A stretch of DNA of 64,000 bases from Cyclobacterium sp. SYSU L10401 (GTDB taxonomy: Bacteria; Bacteroidota; Bacteroidia; Cytophagales; Cyclobacteriaceae), in the NCBI RefSeq assembly GCF_010993705.1, contig NZ_WOFO01000002.1, positions 248,001 through 312,000 of the forward strand, written 5' to 3'. The notes below the pieces were generated by a model. The model was given only the letters and a program-made list of their open reading frames with translations, was not told where the DNA came from and searched no databases. This document shows positions 34,216 to 41,910 of the stretch, piece by piece. Every line of letters begins with the position of its first letter. Positions within the stretch are counted from its first letter, which is position 1. A program made the position numbers and the translations under genes.

Positions 34216-36921
34216 TCAGGCCAATTCCTCTTTTACCCTTTTACCCATGGTTTTGAGGGTAAGTCCTGCCAGTTTTTCTTTGCTTGGCCTGGGAAACCAT
34301 TTACTGGCCAGGTAAGCCAGCACCATGGCACTCACCAAACCGGTCAATGCATAAAGGTGGATGCTCAGCTCGGTTTGATACTTGATCACAACCTGAATGA
34401 CCGCACTGCCAGAAATGCCGATCAGCGCTCCCCTTGCATTGGTGCTGGAGGAAAGTATACCAATCAGAAAGATGCCCCCCAGCCCCCCGGCAAAAAGGCC
34501 GATCAGCATATTGAATTGGTCCCAGAGCGAAGGAATGCCCATATTGGCCATCACCAGAGCAAAACCTGTCCCCAATAAACCAACGATCACGGTAATGGAC
34601 CTGGCAAAAAGGAGGGAATTTTTACCTTCCCCATCGCGGGGGTACCATTGATGGTAAAAGTCGGTGGTCACCACGGTAGCCACCGAATTCATGCTGCTGT
34701 CCAGGCTGGACATGGCCGCCGCAAAAACAGCCGCAATCAATAAGCCTGACACCCCATTGGGCAATTGGGTAACGATGTACCAGGGGAAAATACTGTCGGT
34801 ATTGGACATGACAGGTGATAATTCCTGGGGATGGCTGAGGTAAAACAAATACAGGGCCGTCCCTATAGAAAAGAAAATCAGGGCTGAGGGCAATGCCATC
34901 AAAGCCCCTGTCACAATACTTTTGGCGGCTGAGGATTCGTCTTTGGTGGTCAGGTACCTTTGTATCACGGTTTGATCACTGCCATACTGTACAATATTAG
35001 AGGCCAAGCCTCCCAGTAAGATGACCCAAATGGCCGTTCCTGTGAAATCCAGCCGGGTATCAAATAACTTCATTTTTTGATCCTCCATGATAAAGGTAAC
35101 TAATTCCTCCCAACTCAAATCAATGCTGAATACCATCAGCACCAAACACATCAGGGCTCCCCCTAACAATACCACTACCTGGATCACATCTGTCCAAATG
35201 ACGGCTTCAATTCCCCCCAAGACGGTGTACAAAATACTCAATACTCCCATTAAAAGGATGCAGGCCATGACATCAATGTCGGTAATCACTGCAAGTGCCA
35301 GAGAAGGCAGCAACAATACGATACCTAACCTTCCCAGCTGCAGGGCAATATAAATCAGGCTTCCCAGCAGACGAATGGTTTTGTCAAACCTCATCTCCAG
35401 GTATTCATATGCTGAGGTGAGGTTAAGCCGTCTGAAAAAAGGCAAAAACCAAAAAATGATAATGGGAGAAACCATTATGATCGTCATGAGTAGCCAAAAC
35501 AATGTCCAGTCAGTGGCAAAGGTTTTGGAAGGGATCGCCATGAAAGTGATGGCACTGAGCTGAGTACCGAAAACGCTGATTCCCGCGGCCCACCAAGGCA
35601 CCCTTCCTCCTGCCTTGAAAAAATCTGTAACGGAGGTTTGTTTTTTGGAAATGATAATCCCCATAACCACCAAAATTCCCAGGTACGAACCCAGTACTGA
35701 ATAATTCACCCAGCCAAAACCTTCTTTTTTTGAAAGTTTCATCCCACGGATGGCAGGAGTTCTGGTTCCGGGGCTAACTTCTCCCGAAGGCAGGATAAGT
35801 TCCCCTTCCCAAAATACAGCAGTAGTGGTTACCGGGCCCTGGAAAGGCATATCGGCCAACCGGGACCAGGTGCCTGTCACCGCATGATAGGCCAATACCC
35901 TTTGACTGAAACCCGGGTGCGCATCCAACATTCCATTTCTTTCTGCTATCAACTGTAAGGAATCTGACCTACTCAAAGTAGCATCCTCCAGGTTAAGGGC
36001 AATTTGCTCCAGTTGCCGGTACAATATTCCTTCATCTCCACCCAACAGCAAGATATGACCGGAACCAAAAGCTGCTGCTGTGCCTGCTGCCAATGGAATC
36101 GCTTTACCCTGTCCGTCTTCTATGTTTCCCTGCCTTACCCATTCTTTCCTCATCGGGGAGTAGGACAGAAAATCGTCATAAAAGTAGGCAGGCGCATCTG
36201 TCTGCTTTCTTCTTCCACCGGCTAAAAATATTTTTTGCTCCCTGCCGTCATGCTGCACGGCCATCATCGCATGAGACCGGCCTTGTCCCGGAATAGGTGG
36301 TAATGCCTCCCACACCGCTCCCGGGTCATTGATGTCAAGCCGGTAAAATCGATTCCATACCTCCTGATTTTCACCTCCTGCCAGGTAAACATAACCTTCG
36401 ACATAAACAGCTGATCCATTAGCCAGTTCCATAGGAAGAGCAATACCTTCTTTCAAAGCAACTTTTTGATTGTTACTGTCCCAGGATATCCACCAGGTGC
36501 TGTTGTGGTACCCCTCTTCATTCTCTCCCCCTAAACAGAAAAGCCCTTTGGGCGTACTCACAGATGCCCCATAGGCCATGCTTACCGGAAGCCGTATGTC
36601 AATACCCTCCACCCATCTGGCCTCGGCTTTGTCTTTTTCCAGTACGAAAATCCTATCCCAGAATTTTTTCTCCCCTCCCTTCCAGGGTTTTTTATCTGGA
36701 AAATTAGCTCCTCCAGCCAGTATCAATGCCCCGTTGTGTGTACCGGCATACATTCCGGCATATCCCAGGGAAACACTTTGCTCCGGCCAGGCAGGCAGCT
36801 CCGCTACCCTTTCCCAATTATAATCACCATAGGTCTTCGGTACTCCCTGTGCCCAGAGTTGGCTCCACAGCAACGGACACAAGATCAGGTAAAAAAGAAT
36901 CGATTTATACACTTTTACCAT
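34216..36921 (-). CDS. Fusion of kelch sialate epimerase (NanM-like) and sodium/solute symporter
   Basis: This 901-residue protein has a signal peptide to residue 25, then a kelch propeller at about 30-390 with repeats such as GALILAGGANFPD, GLFCLGGENEEG, YVYLAGGENQE and HILLLGGDEG. This matches the cyclically permuted relatives of the sialate mutarotase/epimerase NanM. Residues about 400-890 are a sodium:solute symporter (SSF) with about 13 helices (WAAGISVFGTQLSAITFMA; AAVFAAAMSSLDSSMNSVAT). The periplasmic propeller would convert the released anomer and the symporter would import it. The lyase gene is 10 bp upstream and the sialidase gene 84 bp downstream. Confidence 0.9.
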   Translation of the reverse strand: MVKVYKSILFYLILCPLLWSQLWAQGVPKTYGDYNWERVAELPAWPEQSVSLGYAGMYAGTHNGALILAGGANFPDKKPWKGGEKKFWDRIFVLEKDKAEARWVEGIDIRLPVSMAYGASVSTPKGLFCLGGENEEGYHNSTWWISWDSNNQKVALKEGIALPMELANGSAVYVEGYVYLAGGENQEVWNRFYRLDINDPGAVWEALPPIPGQGRSHAMMAVQHDGREQKIFLAGGRRKQTDAPAYFYDDFLSYSPMRKEWVRQGNIEDGQGKAIPLAAGTAAAFGSGHILLLGGDEGILYRQLEQIALNLEDATLSRSDSLQLIAERNGMLDAHPGFSQRVLAYHAVTGTWSRLADMPFQGPVTTTAVFWEGELILPSGEVSPGTRTPAIRGMKLSKKEGFGWVNYSVLGSYLGILVVMGIIISKKQTSVTDFFKAGGRVPWWAAGISVFGTQLSAITFMAIPSKTFATDWTLFWLLMTIIMVSPIIIFWFLPFFRRLNLTSAYEYLEMRFDKTIRLLGSLIYIALQLGRLGIVLLLPSLALAVITDIDVMACILLMGVLSILYTVLGGIEAVIWTDVIQVVVLLGGALMCLVLMVFSIDLSWEELVTFIMEDQKMKLFDTRLDFTGTAIWVILLGGLASNIVQYGSDQTVIQRYLTTKDESSAAKSIVTGALMALPSALIFFSIGTALYLFYLSHPQELSPVMSNTDSIFPWYIVTQLPNGVSGLLIAAVFAAAMSSLDSSMNSVATVVTTDFYHQWYPRDGEGKNSLLFARSITVIVGLLGTGFALVMANMGIPSLWDQFNMLIGLFAGGLGGIFLIGILSSSTNARGALIGISGSAVIQVVIKYQTELSIHLYALTGLVSAMVLAYLASKWFPRPSKEKLAGLTLKTMGKRVKEELA

Positions 36922-36931
36922 AGCAGGGATT

Positions 36932-37861
36932 TCATGAAACTTGGGTATTTAGATTTATAAAATCAAAAAATCCCTGTGCCGTCAATTGGGCTTTCAATGC
37001 GTCCATCATTTCCTGGTTCAGGCTTTTCACTGGTGCCCTGAAATCACCGCAATCGATGCCACAAAGCTTCAATATGGCCTTTCCAGCAGCCGGTCCCCCA
37101 AACCTTCCATACAAGTTGATAAAGTCAATTGACTTTTCCTGAAGTGCCAATGCCTTATCTGAATCTCCCTCATCAAAGGCTTTTTTAATACCCTGATACA
37201 GTGGTGCCGCAAAATTATAGGTGCTGCCTACGGCTCCTTTTGCCCCCATGGCCAGTCCGGCTAAAAAGGTCTCATCCCAACCCCAAAGCACATCATAGCT
37301 GCCATTATTGAAACGCAGGCACTGGTTAAATTCCATCAGGTTATGGTGGGTGTACTTGATACCCGCAAAATTGGGAATCTTATCGGTTACAGCCTCCAAT
37401 AATCCTAACATGGGCAAATCTACTTTGGTGAGCAGCGGAATATGGTAGAAGTAAAAAGCCAGGTCGGGAGCTGTAGCAGCGATGGGCTGCATGTAATCCA
37501 CCAATTGGGCCACATTACCCGGCCTGAAATAATAGGGCGCCGTGACAGCCACCCCATATAATCCCAAATCCGCCGCTAGTTTACCCAGTATGATCGATTC
37601 TTTTTGGTTAGTTCCCCCAAGCATGGCCATGACATTGAAAGCTTCCGTCTGCTCGCTTGCCCAGGCTTGCATTAAAATTTGTTTTTCTTCCAGGTCCAGA
37701 GACGCACCTTCACCGGTTGTGCCATTGATAAAAGCCCCTTTTATGCCATTGGTTTTTAGAGAATGGGCATAGTTGGATAGGATATCTGGGTTAACTTCCC
37801 CCTTTCCATTATAGGGAGCAAAAGTAGCGGCAATCAGCCCTTCAATTTTTTTAAATCTCAT
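36932..37861 (-). CDS. nanA: N-acetylneuraminate lyase
   Basis: This 309-residue aldolase splits N-acetylneuraminate into N-acetylmannosamine and pyruvate. The DHDPS/NAL fold features are GTTGEG (47-52), the catalytic tyrosine in FYFYHIP (Tyr139) and the Schiff-base Lys169 in FAGIKYTHHN. The length is normal. Downstream genes for epimerase-symporter and sialidase confirm the substrate. It starts 57 bp after the stop of a truncated susD remnant, with a strong hairpin between them. No nanE or nanK follows in this operon. Confidence 0.93.
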   Translation of the reverse strand: MRFKKIEGLIAATFAPYNGKGEVNPDILSNYAHSLKTNGIKGAFINGTTGEGASLDLEEKQILMQAWASEQTEAFNVMAMLGGTNQKESIILGKLAADLGLYGVAVTAPYYFRPGNVAQLVDYMQPIAATAPDLAFYFYHIPLLTKVDLPMLGLLEAVTDKIPNFAGIKYTHHNLMEFNQCLRFNNGSYDVLWGWDETFLAGLAMGAKGAVGSTYNFAAPLYQGIKKAFDEGDSDKALALQEKSIDFINLYGRFGGPAAGKAILKLCGIDCGDFRAPVKSLNQEMMDALKAQLTAQGFFDFINLNTQVS

Positions 37862-37876
37862 ATTTTCTATTTTTAA

Positions 37877-37907
37877 ATGGAAGCCAAAGATACTATTTGG
37901 CTTCCAT
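37877..37907 (-). terminator. Strong intercistronic hairpin between the susD remnant and nanA
   Basis: ATGGAAGCCAAA (37877-37888) and TTTGGCTTCCAT (37896-37907) form a perfect 12-bp stem with a 7-base loop. On the minus strand it follows the susD remnant stop by 11 bp, and its T-run is short and interrupted (ATTTAAAAATAG). It looks like the stabilising or attenuating hairpins often found after susCD. It may still limit readthrough into nanA, and the nanA start lies only 16 bp beyond it. Confidence 0.7.
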
Positions 37908-37918
37908 TCTAGTTCCTC

Positions 37919-38235
37919 TCAATTTCCGTATCCCGGGTTCTGTTCAATTTTAGCATTCAAACTAATGGTACCCAGGGATATTGGCCAAAGCAAAAGGTGG
38001 CGTTCACTACTCCTTCCTTGCAAAGAGGGCACCCGCTCAAATGCCTGGTCAAACCTCACCAGATCAAACCAACGCTTGCCTTCAAACGCCAACTCCAACA
38101 TCCTTTCCTGAAGAATTGCTTCATCGTTGACTTTCTGGCCTGAATCACTGTATGCAACTGCTGAAAACTGATCGCCATATGCCCTTTGTCTTACCTGGTT
38201 GGTTTTAAGCCTCGATCTCCCATTTTTAACAAAAT
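37919..38235 (-). pseudogene. susD/ragB remnant, 5'-truncated
   Basis: About 100 codons in one frame, ending in TGA at 37919, encode only the C-terminus of a SusD-like outer-membrane glycan-binding lipoprotein. Typical end motifs are NQVRQRAYGDQ, ILQERMLELAFEGKRWFDLVRF (split here: LQERMLELAFEGKRWF then DLVRF) and IEQNPGYGN, the latter comparable with LEQNPGY in the intact SusD at 47181. Upstream of about 38235 the homology ends, a stop at about 38265-38267 closes the frame, and no signal peptide, N-terminal domain or SusC exists. It precedes the sialic acid operon, so it was probably part of a sialoglycan SusCD pair. A palindromic repeat copy lies 140 bp upstream. Confidence 0.85.
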
Positions 38236-38377
38236 TTAAAATGGAGCCTTTCTTATTTAATATCCATTAGATCTCTTTTAAAGAAGAAATCAGCTTGATG
38301 TATTCCATATTAATAATGGCTTTTTTTTATTGATATGTTAATAAAACAATTTTTATCACTTTTAAATGAAGATTAAC

Positions 38378-38482
38378 ATGAAATCGACACGATTAAAATC
38401 ATCATTAAACACACAGGGCAATGATGATTTTAATCGTCAAAGATTCCATCTGACCAATAAAAAAAAATATAAACAGATGAAA
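38378..38482. repeat. Palindromic dispersed repeat, copy 2
   Basis: This is nearly identical to 15963-16066. The inner perfect arms are 38390-38406 and 38420-38436 (17 bp; the eighteenth pair of copy 1 is lost by a T-to-C change). The copy ends with the same TATAAACAGATGAAA tail and then diverges. It lies between the susD remnant and the stop of the PhoD-like gene at 38498. A 262-bp gene-free region around it holds nothing else recognisable. Confidence 0.85.
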
Positions 38483-38497
38483 AAAGGAGTTTGATCA

Positions 38498-40030
38498 TCA
38501 TGGTGTTAATTCACTTTTATTTATGGTTTTTTCAAATAGGTAGTTACCATCTTCACTTACAAGTCGGAAGGTAACAGCTGGATCTTCCTTAGACGGATGA
38601 TAAGTAAATTCACCAAAGGCAAATTCCGCATCAATACCGTACAACTGGGTATCCCAGGAGGGATCCTGTGCCGGGGGTCCAACTCTTGCCCCCAGACTTG
38701 CTGCTTCAAATTCATAGAATCCAAAGTTGGATTTCCTGGGAATCGTAAATCCACGGGCACCGTGTCGATCCCCTGATATCAGTAGTACGCCACTGATCTT
38801 ATTTTCTTCAATAAAACTAAAAATCTCTTCTCGACCTTCGGGATCATTTACACCCCAGGAATCTTTTCCATTGGAAACGTAATCGCTCCACATGGTACCA
38901 CAGGATAAGATGATAAAGGGGCCTTTACAGTCCAATAATTGCTCTTTCAACCAATCCATCTGGCCTTTGCCTAAAAAGGACCCTTTTTGCCCTGTCCGGA
39001 AGAACCGGTTATCTGTCATGATAATATCAAAAGGACCAATCCTATCCCTGGTAAAAATTCCTTGGTTAATTGGCTCATTCCCGTAAGATGGATTTACCCA
39101 GGAATGTTGAAATACGCTCCTGACTCCCTCCCGGTCTTTATCGGAATATCCTTCGGGTATTCCGGCTTTGTCATTATCAAAATAATCATGATCATCCCAG
39201 GAGGCATAAACAGGAACTTTAGAGGCAAAATCTTTCCAGGCAGGTAAAAAATCCCGGAGCAGGTAATCGGCACGATGCAAACCCAGGTGATCATTTCGAT
39301 CCTGTACCGCAATATCTCCCAATAATAACATGGCATGATTTCCCCTATTCCTGATCTGTTCCAATAGCTTGTGATTGCCCAATCCCCAGCGGTGGGGACA
39401 AGAACCAAAGGCAACTTTAACCTCTTCGTTAGTTCCCAATTCCGGTACGGTATTGATCACTTGATCGGTGCTGGGAGAAATAACCTTCTCGTTAACTATT
39501 AGCTGATAGGGGTAGCTAGAGGAAGATTGTAACCCATCAATCCTTATTTCAACAGATAAATCCGTTTCATAATTGGAATATACCGGACCAAAAACAACTA
39601 TTCCATCTTCCTTTTCTATTTTCACCTCAATCTTTGCCGGTTCCAATGTTCTAACCCATACTGTAGCACCATCGGATTTGATTTGCCCAAGCATGGGACC
39701 GGCCAAAATTTTCCTTCCCTGCCGTTCAACCAGTTGATTAAATAAGGTTGATTCCAGAAGGTCCGCATAGGAGCTGTTTTTTTTCGAAGATAAAATGGTA
39801 TAAGCCGATTCATAAAATTTTTGATCAGCATCGGAAGTAGTGCCCCAATAGTTAAGGATGTCTAAGTTATCGGTATTTTTATTCATCGGGTGACCTTGTT
39901 CACCGAAATCCTGAGCATAATTTTGAAAAAGCAATCCAAAAAACAGAAAAAATGTAAAGCATATGACTATCGTTAAAAAAGTGTGTTTAGTCAAGTTCTG
40001 ATGATTTTTTAAATAGCTGGTATCCATCAT
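38498..40030 (-). CDS. PhoD-like metallophosphatase, exported
   Basis: This 510-residue alkaline phosphatase D-family protein has a hydrophobic signal segment (about 15-42). A PhoD N-terminal beta domain covers about 100-195, and the metallophosphatase domain follows: VAFGSCPHR, MLLLGDIAVQDRND, YASWDDHDYFDND and LLISGDRHGARG. These carry the usual metal ligands. Family members are phosphodiesterases or monoesterases, often calcium/iron dependent. It closes the minus-strand block that starts with the FecI/FecR/SusC/SusD genes, 151 bp after another PhoD-like gene. It may strip phosphate esters from the glycan. Confidence 0.85.
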   Translation of the reverse strand: MMDTSYLKNHQNLTKHTFLTIVICFTFFLFFGLLFQNYAQDFGEQGHPMNKNTDNLDILNYWGTTSDADQKFYESAYTILSSKKNSSYADLLESTLFNQLVERQGRKILAGPMLGQIKSDGATVWVRTLEPAKIEVKIEKEDGIVVFGPVYSNYETDLSVEIRIDGLQSSSSYPYQLIVNEKVISPSTDQVINTVPELGTNEEVKVAFGSCPHRWGLGNHKLLEQIRNRGNHAMLLLGDIAVQDRNDHLGLHRADYLLRDFLPAWKDFASKVPVYASWDDHDYFDNDKAGIPEGYSDKDREGVRSVFQHSWVNPSYGNEPINQGIFTRDRIGPFDIIMTDNRFFRTGQKGSFLGKGQMDWLKEQLLDCKGPFIILSCGTMWSDYVSNGKDSWGVNDPEGREEIFSFIEENKISGVLLISGDRHGARGFTIPRKSNFGFYEFEAASLGARVGPPAQDPSWDTQLYGIDAEFAFGEFTYHPSKEDPAVTFRLVSEDGNYLFEKTINKSELTP

Positions 40031-40181
40031 TAAGCTTTATTAACGTATTGATATTAAACAAATGATACAAACACTTATCCTAATAAGTAGCGGTTAATGA
40101 CCGGATAAAGAGGAATACCGGATTGTATTTTTTTTTATTTCATTCAACCTGTTTCCCGAACAGGTACAATTGATTACATCC

Positions 40182-41639
40182 CTAGGCTTCAAATTCCTTC
40201 TGATGCATTACCATACCAGTTACATCGTGATGTCTGAATTCAATTTTTGGTTTACCAGCCTGATGAGATAGCCTGATGCTCAAAAATCCTCCTTTTACCC
40301 TTAAGAATTGATGTTCGGGACGCACATCGTCATCTGACCAGCCCCCTGACTGCGCATCCGACACGGGACCTGCACCGAATTCCCTTAGGCCTGTTTCATC
40401 GTCTATGGAAAAATATTGCCAATGCCGGTCTCCATTGACCACAAAAACACCCTCGATTTCAGACAATAATTGCCTCAACCAATTTCCTTCCTCATCAAAC
40501 AGTTGATTGGCATGATTGTCCATTTTTTTCTCCCTATCGGGACCTACCACTGGGGTAGGAGAAAAAAGGATTTTAAAGGTTGCATCGGAGGCCTTGATGG
40601 TATTCATAAACCACCGCTTCTGTGCTTCACCCCAAATGGTCCTGTAACTTCCTGAAAGATTATCTTTCGGCGTCCGGAATTCTCTGCCCTCCACTAACCA
40701 TATCTGCAAATCCCTACCCCACCTGTAGGTCCTGTACGGCTCCCCCTTTAAGGGGACATTCTCCCGCCAGACCTGGAGGCCTTGCGCCAGGGTAAACTCA
40801 CCCAAAGGACTGGTATCGGGATAAACATCATCTTTCAGGAGGTCATGATCATCCTTCAACATATAAAGGGGGACTTGCCGGTAAAATTCCATTAAAGCGG
40901 GCCAGCCATCCATGGCATGCCATTTATGTCTGGCTTTTTCAAGGGTAGTAGCCAGAGGCCCTATTCTGTCGTAATACACATAATCACCGGTATGCACAAA
41001 AAAATCCGGTTGTAGCTTTCGCATGGCATCATAGGTTTTAAAACCCCGTTCCCTATCATCATGATTCCAGAAATACTGGCAGGTAGAAGTAGTCAGTAAA
41101 AGTTCCGAAGGATCTGTCTGACTACCTGCAGTCATAAATGATCCGGTTTCTAAGGCCGTAACTTCACCCTTTTCCGCTTTACCTTCCAGCTGCACCTTAT
41201 ATTCCGTAGCGGGATGCAAACCTGAAAAGGAAAAATGGACGGTAAAATCCCTTTCTGCCCTGGCCTCCTGCCAGTCGGACACCATCCTGTCTCCCTTGTT
41301 TTCTAGAATTGCCCGTACCCATCCGGGTGAACCGGTCAGGCCTCCATCCATTTTTTCTACAGGCATTTGTTCATCAAAGTCAATAGGATATTCGTTGTTT
41401 TGACTGGGATGCTTTTCTTTCTGGTGGATAAGGGGATTGGGTTTGGCCTGAGCACCAAGACGGCTCCATACAGTTACTTCCGATTGGGAAACTTCCGTCA
41501 TCTTAAATCCATTGGTGAAATATACCGGTGCAATTGACCCTTTGAAAGGAACCCTGGCCCAAATGGCATTGATAGGAGTAAGCAAACTTCCCGCTAGCCA
41601 TCCGATTTTGCTTAAAAATGTGCGCCTGTTTTCTTCCAT
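40182..41639 (-). CDS. PhoD-like metallophosphatase with Tat signal
   Basis: This 485-residue protein starts MEENRRTFLSKIGWLAGSLL, a twin-arginine signal (RRTFLSK). The PhoD-type N-terminal domain is followed by the phosphatase core with LTTSTCQYFWN, FFVHTGDYVYYDRIG, MLKDDHDLLKDD and FVVNGDRHWQYFS. Sequence similarity to the neighbour at 38498 is limited to these motifs, so they are not a recent duplication. Tat export suggests a cofactor loaded in the cytoplasm. Upstream is a 271-bp gap after the sulfatase at 41911. Confidence 0.85.
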   Translation of the reverse strand: MEENRRTFLSKIGWLAGSLLTPINAIWARVPFKGSIAPVYFTNGFKMTEVSQSEVTVWSRLGAQAKPNPLIHQKEKHPSQNNEYPIDFDEQMPVEKMDGGLTGSPGWVRAILENKGDRMVSDWQEARAERDFTVHFSFSGLHPATEYKVQLEGKAEKGEVTALETGSFMTAGSQTDPSELLLTTSTCQYFWNHDDRERGFKTYDAMRKLQPDFFVHTGDYVYYDRIGPLATTLEKARHKWHAMDGWPALMEFYRQVPLYMLKDDHDLLKDDVYPDTSPLGEFTLAQGLQVWRENVPLKGEPYRTYRWGRDLQIWLVEGREFRTPKDNLSGSYRTIWGEAQKRWFMNTIKASDATFKILFSPTPVVGPDREKKMDNHANQLFDEEGNWLRQLLSEIEGVFVVNGDRHWQYFSIDDETGLREFGAGPVSDAQSGGWSDDDVRPEHQFLRVKGGFLSIRLSHQAGKPKIEFRHHDVTGMVMHQKEFEA

Positions 41640-41910
41640 ACAGTCAGAATTATTAATTTTCAGATCTTATCAATCTACCGAAAAAACCTGAAAACGACCA
41701 TTTCAATCGGTGGAAACTTAGCTTTTTGATGAATACATCAGCAGGAATTAAAAAAAGAAGGAAAAATATCCTTCCTTTTTGTTTTTAGGTGTGGCAGTCC
41801 CGGTTTACTAAAGATTCCCACGGCTTCCTCCGCACAAATCGGCCATAGGAGCCTCGGAATGACGGTTTTATTATGAAAATAGGTCGAACGTATGTTTATA
41901 ATTCTTCCAT
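41640..41910. other. Intergenic stretch with possible degenerate intergenic repeat
   Basis: No gene is seen. A terminator-like hairpin lies at 41750-41786. The segment 41786-41875 (around AAGATTCCCACGGCTTCC and CCTCGGAATGACGG) resembles the GC-rich intergenic repeats containing GGAATGAC that are frequent in Bacteroidota; this is from memory, and no second copy occurs in the window. Confidence 0.35.
41750..41786. terminator. Bidirectional terminator-like hairpin downstream of the 683-residue sulfatase gene
   Basis: GAAGGA (41757-41762) pairs with TCCTTC (41769-41774). The stem is flanked by six A residues on the left and a T-rich run (CTTTTTGTTTTT) on the right, so it could stop transcription from either side. 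The stem is short. It lies about 125 bp after the sulfatase stop on the minus strand. Confidence 0.55.

Noticed and set aside
38300-38340. CCAT/ATGG hairpin before a run of T residues near the susD remnant
   Set aside because: The stem is only 4 bp and the region is very AT-rich, so a terminator call is not supported.
40147-40165. Hairpin ACCTGTT/AACAGGT considered as terminator between the two PhoD genes
   Set aside because: On the minus strand it is followed by an A-rich, not T-rich, sequence, so it is not an intrinsic terminator; the stem is only 7 bp.
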